The notes beneath the pieces were generated by a model. It did no database searches. It was not told where the DNA came from and worked only from the letters and a program-made list of their open reading frames with translations. 64,000 nt of DNA. Origin: a virus. The position numbers and the translations under genes are program-made. The stretch is taken from positions 1-64,000 of the IMG/VR virus record IMGVR_UViG_3300031539_000007; one strand, 5' to 3'. Shown piece by piece: positions 42,936-51,700 of the stretch. The number at the start of each line of letters is the position of its first letter. Positions within the stretch are counted from its first letter, which is position 1.

Positions 42936-42970
42936 AGTATACTCGTCTTGTAAACGTTGTGCCACCTTGA
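42936..42970 (-). promoter_or_regulatory. Late-type promoter of the terminase unit
   Basis: TCAAGGTGGCAC (from 42970) is followed, 23 bases after TCAAGG, by TATACT (42941-42936). The ATG of the small terminase is 7 bases beyond the -10. The upstream box overlaps the -35 of the plus-strand promoter. Confidence 0.7.
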
Positions 42971-42994
42971 CACGCCTTGGAATAGTGGTACAAT
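42967..42994 (+). promoter_or_regulatory. Plus-strand promoter of the HNH / zinc-ribbon operon
   Basis: TTGACA (42967-42972), a 16-base spacer and TACAAT (42989-42994) are near-consensus. The ATG at 43004 lies about 3 bases after the expected transcript start, so this mRNA should also be leaderless. Confidence 0.75.
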
Positions 42995-43003
42995 CCGTAG
43001 TAG

Positions 43004-43321
43004 ATGGGAATCCGCAAAACACTAATTGACCAATACGACACCTCCGAAAACCGCCAGCAAGTCTACCAACGAGACGGCGGGCGCTGTGTTGTCTGCGGGG
43101 GGAACTTCCACGACATCCACGAGATTGTGTCCAGGTCACACTGGGCCTCCACCGAGCATGATATGGCACTGTGCTTCGCGTTGAAGAACCGGGTATGTAT
43201 CTGCCGGTATCATCACGGTGAATATCAGGGGATAGCTGAAAAGATTGGCGAGTTGCTACGCCTGCTACAGCGCAGGCACGGGTACGATTACTCAGAGAGA
43301 GAGTTTGCAAATTATCTATGA
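43004..43321 (+). CDS. HNH endonuclease
   Basis: The 105-residue protein has the HNH arrangement: RDGGRCVVCGGNFHDIHEIVSRSHW (Cys pair, then the H residues) and NRVCICRYHHGEYQG (second Cys pair and HH). The basic N-terminus (MGIRKTLIDQYDTSENRQQ) may touch DNA. HNH proteins next to terminases often help packaging, and this one diverges from the terminase promoter. It lacks a leader. A group I homing role is less likely, as it has a standard phage location. Confidence 0.88.
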   Translation: MGIRKTLIDQYDTSENRQQVYQRDGGRCVVCGGNFHDIHEIVSRSHWASTEHDMALCFALKNRVCICRYHHGEYQGIAEKIGELLRLLQRRHGYDYSEREFANYL

Positions 43322-43563
43322 GAACTATCACATATCGCAGAGAACAAAACAAGAAGCGCAAGCGCAGAGCCAGGCGCATAATCTCGCGCTGGTTTCACGG
43401 ACGCGATCTAGCCGACGACGAGCGATTCGTTGGTATCATGGCAGCCACGCCTTGCAGGTGCTCTTGCCCGTACTGTGGCAACGAGCGCAGGCACTTCGGG
43501 AAACGTACACGACAAGAGATTGTGGCAGATATAATTACTAATGAGCAACTAGAGGTTATATGA
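43318..43563 (+). CDS. Basic zinc-binding protein
   Basis: The 81-residue protein overlaps the HNH stop by ATGA. The N-terminus is very basic (RREQNKKRKRRARRIISRWF), and residues about 46-56 have a CRCSCPYCG cluster, one zinc ribbon. A nucleic-acid-binding role is plausible; no family is recognised. Confidence 0.55.
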   Translation: MRTITYRREQNKKRKRRARRIISRWFHGRDLADDERFVGIMAATPCRCSCPYCGNERRHFGKRTRQEIVADIITNEQLEVI

Positions 43564-43847
43564 GTGAAATCGACGAACTTAAAAATAGGGTGTCGCAAAT
43601 CGAGCGATTCCTTGGTAGTAGAAAGGGATACGTGTTCGCAAAGATTGCAGACATTGAAGTGAATGGCGGGAGCAGCGGTAATGTGCGCGTTGTACATAAT
43701 TGCCCCACGATGCCGGCGGGGACAAGGGTGCTTCGCCCAATTCATAAACAGTGGTTGATTGATAATGGCTATAGCGATTATGACGCACCGGCTAGAACAA
43801 TACTTGACATAGCGTATTGTCCGTATTGTGGACAGAAACTATTTTAA
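43560..43847 (+). CDS. Zinc-ribbon-tailed hypothetical protein
   Basis: The 95-residue protein starts as ATGA on the previous stop. It has an N-terminal coiled helix (MSEIDELKNRVSQIERFL), a middle GGSSGNVRVVHNCPTMPAGTRV and the last nine residues CPYCGQKLF. Together with C70-type residues (NC..C) the end could form a ribbon. Function is unknown. Confidence 0.55.
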   Translation: MSEIDELKNRVSQIERFLGSRKGYVFAKIADIEVNGGSSGNVRVVHNCPTMPAGTRVLRPIHKQWLIDNGYSDYDAPARTILDIAYCPYCGQKLF

Positions 43848-43909
43848 GGAAATGAAGATAGAATACAAACTAACACTTATTACCAAACTCAAGGGAGATT
43901 AGAGGTAGA

Positions 43910-44215
43910 ATGAACGATCTTGGCATAATTAAATTACAAGTAGATTACTTCAAAGACCAAGATGGAACGGTGCGCTGCGCATCGCTTGAAACTGGTAAGA
44001 GCATGGTGATCTTTATGCGTAACAAGGAGGGCAAGATTGTCACCGCCACGCTTGGTATGCCAGTGATCCCTGTAGAGACATTGCTGGAAATCGCCAAGGC
44101 GTTCGATGCGCCGAGCAATGGGTTGCATACGTACAAGTGTTCCCGTTGCGGCTATGCTTACACTGGGGACAAGCAACTTGATTGTAGTTGCGGTTGCTAC
44201 ACCGAGAAAATCTAA
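43910..44215 (+). CDS. Zinc-ribbon hypothetical protein
   Basis: This 101-residue protein starts at ATG 43910 with a GAGG site 6-9 bases upstream. It has a strand-rich N-terminus (LGIIKLQVDYFKDQDG) and a C-terminal ribbon, YKCSRCGYAYTGDKQLDCSCGCYTEKI. It resembles other small ribbon proteins in this operon but not closely enough to be a duplicate. Confidence 0.55.
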   Translation: MNDLGIIKLQVDYFKDQDGTVRCASLETGKSMVIFMRNKEGKIVTATLGMPVIPVETLLEIAKAFDAPSNGLHTYKCSRCGYAYTGDKQLDCSCGCYTEKI

Positions 44216-44240
44216 GAGGTCTGCATGAAAGGAGTGGTAC

Positions 44241-45221
44241 TTGACTAACTATAACTGGGGCGATGTACTTCTGGAAGCGCGTGGGGTTGCCGCTGATGGG
44301 TGCGGGGGCTGGCGGCATCTATCAAGAATGCTAAGTATTCCGAGGACTACACTCCGCAGAGAACTGCAAAAGCTAGGCGTCAAAGAATACGATGATCTGC
44401 TGTACGACACGGAACCCGATGGCATTGAATCTCCAGAGAGCAGTTTTGTTAAGCAACGCATCACCACGTCGGTTGCCCGCAATCTAAAGGTGGTATACTT
44501 CGGCGACATCCACGCTCCGTTCCAAGACGACCGCGCCATCAGCGTGACCGCGCAGATTATAGCTGATTTCAGACCAGACGAAGTTGTCTGCGGGGGCGAC
44601 TCGGTAGACTTCTACGCAGTGTCGTCGTTCGACCGCGATCCTGAGCGCGTGCTCAAGTTGCAAGAGGAGTTAGATATAGCGTTCGGGTGCCATGAAACGC
44701 TAACGTCAGCAGCCAGAAGCGCACAGTGGTATATGCTTGATGCAAACCACGAGGAGCGGTGGGTGCGCTATCTGCATAGCCATCCAGAGATTTCCAGCTT
44801 GCGCGTGCTTGAATTGTATAATTTGTTGAGGTTTAACGAGCTTGGATGGAAGGTCGGCGGGGCCGAAAGACGATATTGTAATGGTTTGTTGGCGCTAATC
44901 CACGGGGCAAGGTACAGCAAACATGCAGGCTGGGCCATTAAAGCGGAAATGCACGACAGGTTCTTTGACCACCATGTTCTGCAATTGCACAACCACAAAG
45001 TTGGCAGCTACATAAGCCACGGGCCTTTGCGCCAAATGTCTGGCTATGAGGTTGGATGCTTGTGCTCGCTAGAACCAGAATGGCACCCTCACCCAAATTG
45101 GAACCAGGGGATAATGCTTGTAGAGATTATTGAGAATGTGCCATCATTTAATAATCTTATATTCCACGCTGACGGCAACACTGTGTGGTCTGTGTTCGGC
45201 GGGAAGGTGTACAAATCATGA
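44241..45221 (+). CDS. Metallophosphoesterase with N-terminal HTH-like region
   Basis: The start is TTG 44241 with GGAGTGG 4-10 bases upstream, giving 326 residues. Residues about 1-55 have an HTH look (RHLSRMLSIPRTTLRRELQKLGV). A calcineurin-like core follows: VVYFGDIHAPF (88-91 GDIH), VCGGDSVDFYAV (GD motif at 118-123), LDANHEERWV (a variant of GNHE at about 167) and LIHGARYSKH and GPLRQMSGYEVGC near the end. Metal ligands of the DxH...GD...NHE type appear complete. It could cut phosphodiesters in DNA, RNA or small signals, and the HTH suggests a DNA context. Confidence 0.8.
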   Translation: MTNYNWGDVLLEARGVAADGCGGWRHLSRMLSIPRTTLRRELQKLGVKEYDDLLYDTEPDGIESPESSFVKQRITTSVARNLKVVYFGDIHAPFQDDRAISVTAQIIADFRPDEVVCGGDSVDFYAVSSFDRDPERVLKLQEELDIAFGCHETLTSAARSAQWYMLDANHEERWVRYLHSHPEISSLRVLELYNLLRFNELGWKVGGAERRYCNGLLALIHGARYSKHAGWAIKAEMHDRFFDHHVLQLHNHKVGSYISHGPLRQMSGYEVGCLCSLEPEWHPHPNWNQGIMLVEIIENVPSFNNLIFHADGNTVWSVFGGKVYKS

Positions 45222-45433
45222 GCATTCTGGTTTGTCATAACTGCAAACAACCCATCTCTGCATTCGCCAAAAGATGCAACTATTGCGATGAGGCGGTGCT
45301 GTATCCAGAGCCGCTGGCAAGCACGAGCGAAGATGTTCTCCCAACGACACACGAAGAGCAGCGCGTCGTATACGTCTATCCAGACGACGAGCGCGTTGTG
45401 CGTTTCGACGAGAACTGGGAGGAAGTAGTTTGA
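45218..45433 (+). CDS. Zinc-ribbon protein
   Basis: The 71-residue protein starts at ATG 45218 (ATGA overlap). The ribbon is at the N-terminus: CHNCKQPISAFAKRCNYCDEAV. The acidic tail (PDDERVVRFDENWEEVV) follows. The earlier ATG at 45185 is inside the phosphoesterase gene. It is one of six or seven such small ribbons in this region. Confidence 0.6.
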   Translation: MSILVCHNCKQPISAFAKRCNYCDEAVLYPEPLASTSEDVLPTTHEEQRVVYVYPDDERVVRFDENWEEVV

Positions 45434-45443
45434 GGTTTTCTCC

Positions 45444-45953
45444 TTGAAAGAGCGTGGCGGGGTTGACGGTGAAGCGTCGGCTTCACTGAGGGCGCGGGGG
45501 TGGATAGTCAAAGTCACCCGCGATTTCCTGAAATGCCATCGTTGCGGGTCACTGATTTACCCAGATGCCGCGCCAGGGTGCTTTGACGCTAGGGTGGCGA
45601 TACCAGTGTGGGATAGAAAAGAAATTGCTTGGTACGCCATCGAAGTCAAAAGCTCCCGCACCGCATTGCCGTTCGCGTGTATCGACGACAAGAAGCGCGA
45701 GTGGTCAGCAGCTCACACAAGCGACTACTCGATGTGGATGTGGGTATGTATGGGGGACAGAATTAACAGCAAGAAATATCCACGAGTTACGTATCTGTTC
45801 CCACTAGCACTGTTTTATCAATTAGAAAATTCTAGTAACAGGAAGTCTATCGCGTATGACGACGCCGCGCTGCTAGATTACAAACTACAATGGGAAGGTT
45901 CTGGATTATGGACGATACCAGAGACACACCAGTTTCTAACGAGTTTGGCATAA
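45444..45953 (+). CDS. PD-(D/E)xK-like nuclease
   Basis: This 169-residue protein starts with TTG 45444. CHRCGSLIYPDAAPGCFDARVAIPVW is followed by WYAIEVKSSRTALPFACID. The strand with Asp (FDARVAIPV) and then E-V-K fit the restriction-like nuclease core, and the Cys pair and GCF turn may bind zinc. Holliday-junction or recombination nucleases of this size sit near phage RecA genes, as here (RecA begins 130 bases after this gene). Domain assignment is by eye. Confidence 0.5.
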   Translation: MKERGGVDGEASASLRARGWIVKVTRDFLKCHRCGSLIYPDAAPGCFDARVAIPVWDRKEIAWYAIEVKSSRTALPFACIDDKKREWSAAHTSDYSMWMWVCMGDRINSKKYPRVTYLFPLALFYQLENSSNRKSIAYDDAALLDYKLQWEGSGLWTIPETHQFLTSLA

Positions 45954-46123
45954 TCACACCCTACTCATCTTTGAGTAGCGGCGTAGCTGATGGCGTTTTC
46001 GCTATCGAAATAGGCAGAGAGCAAATCGTATTCTCTTGCGAAGCGGCAAGAGCGTTCGGAGAATGGCTTGTTGAAAAGGGGAAGGAATGGCAGATATACT
46101 TGACGGAATCCTCGCCAAAGTAG
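45908..46123 (+). CDS. Hypothetical protein carrying a perfect palindrome
   Basis: The 71-residue protein starts at ATG 45908 (MDDTRDTPVSNEFGI), overlapping the previous gene by 46 bases. A GGAAGG site lies about 9-14 bases upstream. The C-terminal half has VFAIEIGREQIVFSCEAARAFGEWLVEKGK. It overlaps the RecA start by 37 bases. The 18-bp palindrome lies at 45961-45978. No family is recognised. Confidence 0.5.
   Translation: MDDTRDTPVSNEFGIITPYSSLSSGVADGVFAIEIGREQIVFSCEAARAFGEWLVEKGKEWQIYLTESSPK
45961..45978. repeat. 18-bp palindrome, perfect copy
   Basis: CTACTCATCTTTGAGTAG, with spacer TCTT, is identical to the copy at 12218. It is in the 45908-46123 gene and encodes YSSLSS. Confidence 0.85.
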
Positions 46124-47145
46124 AAAAGAAGTATGGAAGCGGGGTGCTTAACGGAAGAGCCAGAGATACGTTCTCAGGCGAAGCCAGACCTACCCCAATT
46201 TCTACGGGGAGTCTAAGGCTTGATTGGGCTATTGGTGGGGGAGAGGAATTTGGGGGTATCTATCGGCGCAGGATTACCACTGTGTATGGGTCAAAGAGCA
46301 CTGGAAAAACAACACTCGCTAATTCGGTAATCGCTAATGCGCAGCGCCAGGGGTGTAAAGCCATCCTTGTCGAACTTGAAGAGAAGTATGACAAGGTTTA
46401 CGCGGAGGCGTGTGGGGTTGACTTAGACGAGTTGATATTCTTGCACACTATATCCGACGATGACAAGATACAGGTTATCACGGGCGAAGAGGTACTGACA
46501 ATACTGCTACAGGTTGTAATGTCTAAGGCCGTAGACCTGGTTGTCATTGACAGCATATCGGGGCTAAGCCCCAAGCTCGAACTTAACGGGGAGATTGGGG
46601 AGTCATTCCCGGCGTTACAGGCACGGCTTGTAACGAAATTCATTCGCAAGATACCTCCGTATCTAGCCCGTAACAACGTAGCCCTGTTAATCAACAATCA
46701 GGTGCGCTCTAACTTTGGCGGGACATCGTTTGAGGCTCACTACACTATGCCAGGGGCATACGGGCTGAAGCACGGCACGGCGGTTTTAATCAAAGCGGCG
46801 CACGCCTACGTGAACAAGCAGTATAGGTTGAAGAGCGGGGATGAGTTTGTGGGAAGCAGGGCGCGGTTCTTCGTTGAAGAAAATCAAATCGCTAACCCTT
46901 ACCAGTCTGCCGACGTACCAATCATTAGCGGGAGCGGGTTCGATACGGCGATGGAAATTCTCTCGTTCGCTGGCGAGGTAGATTTCATCAGCAAGAAAGG
47001 GTCTTGGTATTATTACTTTGACGAGCACGGCGAAGAAGTAATGCTTGCGCAAGGCGAAACGGCGGCGGCGGAAGTGCTGCGTGAGAGCCCGGCGTTGCTA
47101 GAATCATTAAAAGGGCGCGTCGTAGAAAGGATGAGTGCAAAGTGA
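46087..47145 (+). CDS. RecA-like recombinase
   Basis: The 352-residue protein has Walker A GSKSTGKTT (68-76), a VELEEKYDKVYA segment like RecA motif 1a, Walker B LVVIDSISGLSP (151-162) and NNQVRSNFGG at about 203-212, the L2-like loop after LLIN. The C-terminus (YYYFDEHGEEVML) includes a short KGSWYYY stretch similar to RecA. It is close to normal RecA length. It would form filaments on single-stranded DNA for repair, recombination-dependent replication or annealing. It overlaps the small gene before it. Confidence 0.85.
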   Translation: MADILDGILAKVEKKYGSGVLNGRARDTFSGEARPTPISTGSLRLDWAIGGGEEFGGIYRRRITTVYGSKSTGKTTLANSVIANAQRQGCKAILVELEEKYDKVYAEACGVDLDELIFLHTISDDDKIQVITGEEVLTILLQVVMSKAVDLVVIDSISGLSPKLELNGEIGESFPALQARLVTKFIRKIPPYLARNNVALLINNQVRSNFGGTSFEAHYTMPGAYGLKHGTAVLIKAAHAYVNKQYRLKSGDEFVGSRARFFVEENQIANPYQSADVPIISGSGFDTAMEILSFAGEVDFISKKGSWYYYFDEHGEEVMLAQGETAAAEVLRESPALLESLKGRVVERMSAK

Positions 47146-47360
47146 ATAGGGTGAAGATAACCACCACAGAAGGGACTGGGAACACAACCAAAGTCGTTCT
47201 TGTTTGCGAGCAGGGCGAGTTCACAATCCCGTGCAGCGAGACACACGCCCGCATTGACGGCCCAGAAGAGCTTTGGTATGCGACTATCACAATTCCATTG
47301 CCATTGCTCGATCTTGATTTAGACGCAGAACAAGTTATTCTTGATGTATTAGAAGGATAA
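47142..47360 (+). CDS. Hypothetical protein
   Basis: The 72-residue protein starts at GTG 47142 in a GTGA overlap with RecA. It is strand-rich and acidic (VKITTTEGTGNTTKVVLVCEQGEF, DLDLDAEQVILDVLEG). No motif is recognised. Confidence 0.45.
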   Translation: MNRVKITTTEGTGNTTKVVLVCEQGEFTIPCSETHARIDGPEELWYATITIPLPLLDLDLDAEQVILDVLEG

Positions 47361-47362
47361 AA

Positions 47363-47599
47363 ATGAATAATAGCTACACCCTAGAAGATATTAAGACCGC
47401 GTTTTGGGAAACGTTTCATAAACAAGGGGAACTGTTTTTTAGTTATTCTGGCATAGAAGAACGTGACAACGCCGACACCGAGTACTACTGGAATGAATTA
47501 CTAGATAGCTTGGCTGGTGTTGATGAACGAAGCCCTGTCCAAGAGAGGGCGCGGTTCTTCGTAAGGCATCCTCAAGAGGGCAAAGGGGTAACGCAATGA
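47363..47599 (+). CDS. Hypothetical protein
   Basis: The 78-residue protein has a helical N-terminus (YTLEDIKTAFWETFHKQGELFF) and acidic residues in the middle (RDNADTEYYWNELL). The 3' end (47572-47599) is part of a duplicated junction also seen at 47784. No family is recognised. Confidence 0.45.
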   Translation: MNNSYTLEDIKTAFWETFHKQGELFFSYSGIEERDNADTEYYWNELLDSLAGVDERSPVQERARFFVRHPQEGKGVTQ

Positions 47600-47802
47600 C
47601 AGAAAAGAACTTTGATGTATCCGTAATGCTTGACGCACCAATCCCGGCAGAATCACTGATTATGGCAGGGGATAGGCTCGCGCAGGATGAAACCGTGATT
47701 GAGTTTGAGATTGTCGCTACCTATCTCGATGGGGGTAAGCGTAGATTCCGGTGGGAGAGAGCAAAACGAACAGAAGCCCTGTCCAAGAGGACAAAGGAGT
47801 AA
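47596..47802 (+). CDS. Hypothetical protein
   Basis: The 68-residue protein starts ATG 47596 (ATGA overlap). It starts MTEKNFDVSVMLDAPIP and includes VIEFEIVATYLDGGKRRFRWERAKR. Its first residues resemble the following 25-residue ORF (FDV in both). No known domain. Confidence 0.45.
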   Translation: MTEKNFDVSVMLDAPIPAESLIMAGDRLAQDETVIEFEIVATYLDGGKRRFRWERAKRTEALSKRTKE

Positions 47803-47850
47803 CACCGTGACGATCATTTTAGAAGAACACTTTGATGTAGCCGAAGACAA
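47784..47850. repeat. Duplicated gene-junction segment (copy 2; copy 1 at 47572-47630)
   Basis: CAAGAGGACAAAGGAGTAAC at 47784 matches CAAGAGGGCAAAGGGGTAAC at 47572, and the likeness continues through the start codon to ACTTTGATGTA. A 17-base stretch further upstream (GAAGCCCTGTCCAAGAG) also occurs twice (47529, 47773). The segment covers the ribosome site and start of two genes. Confidence 0.7.
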
Positions 47851-47884
47851 TCCGGCACTGCGTTTATGTAACACGCCTTATTAG
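47807..47884 (+). CDS. 25-residue ORF from duplicated junction
   Basis: It starts at GTG 47807, with AAAGGAG 7 bases upstream, and gives 25 residues (MTIILEEHFDVAEDNPALRL ends with CNTPY). The ribosome site and start region look duplicated from the previous gene. It may be a leftover or a real micro-protein. Confidence 0.35.
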   Translation: MTIILEEHFDVAEDNPALRLCNTPY

Positions 47885-47891
47885 AACGCAA

Positions 47892-48710
47892 ATGGCAAAA
47901 TCTCCGAATTGGTCTCAGGAAGAGATTGACTTTCTAAGAGAGTTCTATCCCAATAACGGCATACGATGGTGCGCCGAAAGATTACCATTAAGGACAGAGG
48001 GGGCTGTGAACTGCGAGGCGTGCATACTTGGGATCAAGAGAAACGACGATAGAGGATTTACTGACTATTTCAAGAACATAGACACTGAAGATAAGGCATA
48101 CTGGCTCGGTTTTTTGTTCGCGGATGGGTGCGTAGGGGACATAAAAGTATCTTTGTCTCAATCAGAAAGATACGTTGTTGACGACTTCCAAAAATCAATA
48201 GGGTGCAATTACAAAGTGCGAACTGTATACGGGAAGGAACACGCATTTAGAGATGGGAAAATATATACTTCAAAAACTCATTACTGTGTTGAAATACCGA
48301 GCGTAGATATGGCTAACGATTTGAGACGCCACGGGTGTGTAAACAAAAAGAGCCTCGTATTAGAATACCCAGATCATCTAAACGAACATCTTAGACACCA
48401 TTTTGCCAGGGGGTATTTCGATGGGGACGGGTGCATTCATGGCGGCATGTTTAACGAACACATAGTCGTAGCTGGTACGCAGAATTTTATTGAGGCGATA
48501 GCGAAGTCTTGCGAAATATTGTCGAAATATTCAATTCACAAACAGGGCAACATACACACATGCCACATTTCGAGCGTGCAAGCGATGAACTTTATGGAGT
48601 GGATGTATAGCGGGGCAACAATATTTCTAAAAAGAAAAAAAGACAAATACGATGCTCTTGTTAGCAGTAGAGAAAACTCGAAGGAGGGGAAATGGTGCAG
48701 GCACTATTAA
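47892..48710 (+). CDS. LAGLIDADG homing endonuclease with N-terminal HTH
   Basis: The 272-residue protein has the two LAGLIDADG helices: YWLGFLFADGCVG (about 70-82) and HFARGYFDGDGCIHG (about 170-184). Each ends with the acidic catalytic residue. Residues about 1-50 have an HTH-like start (SQEEIDFLREFYPNNGIRWCAERL). It is freestanding and lies between two phage genes. It is more AT-rich than its flanks, as expected for a mobile element. Its stop lies 19 bases inside the endolysin gene start, so it provides the ribosome site for that gene. Confidence 0.9.
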   Translation: MAKSPNWSQEEIDFLREFYPNNGIRWCAERLPLRTEGAVNCEACILGIKRNDDRGFTDYFKNIDTEDKAYWLGFLFADGCVGDIKVSLSQSERYVVDDFQKSIGCNYKVRTVYGKEHAFRDGKIYTSKTHYCVEIPSVDMANDLRRHGCVNKKSLVLEYPDHLNEHLRHHFARGYFDGDGCIHGGMFNEHIVVAGTQNFIEAIAKSCEILSKYSIHKQGNIHTCHISSVQAMNFMEWMYSGATIFLKRKKDKYDALVSSRENSKEGKWCRHY

Positions 48711-51700
48711 ATGGCAGCTTTGAAAATGGATGGAATGACATACCAGCCGGTAGCACTATCAATCAGGAGCCGGATAGCTGGGTGCTTACTTGGAAGGGGG
48801 TAGGGCAGCCCCTTGATTCTAGTGGCGCATTCGCCGGTGACGAGCTGCCCGTTTTTGAAATCGCACAAACGATCCCAGAGTGCGTACACAAACACATGGA
48901 TCAGCTTCCACCAGACGAACAGCCTGGCGGGGAACACGCACTTATCTTGGATGGTGTGTACACATATAAAGTGTTCTCGTCGGTCAACCCATTTGGCATT
49001 ACCCTCACGCAACAAGTGCCAGCTAATGGCGTCGCGACACTTACTGTCCCTGTGCAAGTTCATCATCATGGCGATGGTAGTTACGGAGCGTGCGCGGTAA
49101 AAGTAGAGCTTGTCGGAGTTGAATCTGTGAATACCGGATGGCTAACATTTCATGGTGGAATCAATGAATTTGAGTGGGTGTCCCCAACCGTCAGCACAAA
49201 TACAAACGGAAGCGCCGGTGTAGTCGTAACGCTAGAAAGCCGCGCGCTTGGTGGAATAGACTTCTTCATAGACAACCTGGTACTAACTGAAGCTGGCGAG
49301 ACAGAGCCGCCACCAGTCGTTCCGCCAACAGATTATGACGGGCCAGTTATTACTACTGGCTCTAAAATCTTCACCGCACACACTATCGGAGAGGGCGGGA
49401 CAATCGAGATGCTACAAGAAGGCCGGGCCGTGGGCGTTACATCGCCTACGGTAAAGGTGTTCTTGTCAATGGGCGCGTCGGATGACATTCACGACGCAAG
49501 CCCCGACACAATCATTGTCGGGCGTGTTGATAAGGGCTGGAACGGGGATAGTATTGAAGGGGTAAACCTGTCTGGAGACTTACTGGTCGAAGCGCAACGC
49601 ATTATGAATTTGGCGATGCCAGTATGGGCGCAGTTCCCCAACGTGCGGTACTGGGAAATCCTCAACGAAGAAGACCCTGTGGGCGTTGACGGGCATCGGC
49701 GTATGGGTATCTTCCAGTCTCATTGTATCGACATAGCCGACGCCAACGGCTACAAGCTCGCCTTGTTCTCCTACAGTTTAGGTGTGCCAGAGTGGGAAGA
49801 GTGGGAAGCGATTGTGGCGACTGGTGTATTCGCTAAAGCGAAAACGGGCGGGCACGCGCTTGCGTTGCACGAATATTCCTACCCGATGGACACCGGGTTC
49901 GGTGAAGCACTGCCAGGACAACCGGCATATCCGAATCGCGGTATACTAGCGTGTCGTTACCGCTGGTTGTACGAAGACTTCCTCAAGCCGCTGAACCAGG
50001 TTGTACCGCTATTTATCACCGAGGCACAGATAGCCCTGCCGGACTTCCCGACACTTATCACACCAGAAGCATGGCTTGATGAACTCGCGTGGTACGACGA
50101 GCGCTTGGCAGAAGATTATTACGTGGTCGGTGCGCATTTATTTACCCTGTCGTCTGTACCAGGATGGACAAACTTCAACTGGGTAGAGTGGCGCTCACAT
50201 TTAGTTGGGTACGCACTCAGCGTCAAGGATAGACGTAACGCCCTAGCGCCAATCATCGAAGAACCTGTAGACCCGCCGCTCCCACCAGGAGAGTGTACAC
50301 CTAGATTCCCGTATGCTAGGACATACATACTCATCCCGCCTCGCCACGGCAGTGAATGGGTTGGCCCATTACTTGAAAAAATCTGGAACGAGAGGCGCTT
50401 TACTATAGGATGTTCGGCTGACGATGGGGGATGGGGGCCAGGAACGGAAAGCAGGACTGTGCTGGCACTGAATCCAGATGCGTGGGATGGGGACTTGCAA
50501 GCGTTCTTCGATGAGTGGTATCCTGGCGTGCTGTATTTCCCTATCCATGCCGATACGCCAGAAGAATTTGCTCAGGCTGTATACGACTATTACAATCCGC
50601 CCACAGGCTTCCCGCCAGTGTGGGATGACGACATTACCTACGACTTACCACGGCGCACAGATTGCAGCCTATTCCCAGATGGCACGTGGCCGCAGCGCAC
50701 GCTGATACAGATTGACGGGGTGACTGCCCATCATGTCGGGTCTGATGCCACTCCTCTCCAGGTAGCCACGGCATATCTTCAGAAGGATGGATGCAGGCCA
50801 TCTATCCCCTACACTATCTGGATTGAAAAGGATGGCACGATTCTCAAGTGTAACCCGCTCGAAGATGCCGGGCTGCACGACAACACCAGTGGGTACACGA
50901 CCGTCAACACACACCTGAGCGTCGGGCTTGCGGGCGCGTTACACATTGACTATCCTACCGAGGCGCAGTACAACGCGCTGGTAAAGGTTATCTTCTGGTG
51001 TGTAGACAATCCAGAGATGAACGTCATCAGAGAGCGGGTAAAGGGGCACATGGACTACATCAGTACACAGTGCCCTGGGTGGAAGGAGGGCAGCAATACC
51101 GGCGCGGATCGCTGGAAGTGCGAGTTGTACGGCAGGCTAGGATGGGACATTGATGGTTGCGAGGTCGCCCCGCCGCCGTCTGGTGGTAACACTCGCGGGG
51201 TTCACGCGCACGCATCCACATCGCCACGGCTAACAACAAGCCAGATTATCGACCTGGTAGCACCTATGAACCTATCACACTACAAAATTCTCGATGAGGG
51301 TAGCCCCGCGAATGTCGAGCTGGCACTGGCACTGATGGCGAACGACATCGAACCAGTTGTCAGGCTGTATCAGGCCGGGCAGTTCCCTGGAAGAAATACG
51401 CGCATCCCCTACATCGGTAACATGCTTGCTACTGGCGCGACGCTAATAGAGATTGGCAACGAGCCAAACCTGCCAGTCGAGTGGGTGGACGCATACAGGC
51501 CGATGGTGGATTGGCACAACACAGAGATAGTCAATGCCGTAGCGCAGAGTTGGTTGCTTGATGCGCGCCAAGTTATTTCTATGGGCGGCAGGCCAGGACT
51601 GTACGCGCTCGCCCCCACCGACAGAGGCGGGGTTAATCCGCAGTTCTCAGATGTAATGTGGTTCGAGGGGATTACTAACTGGCTACGGGCCAACGCATTG

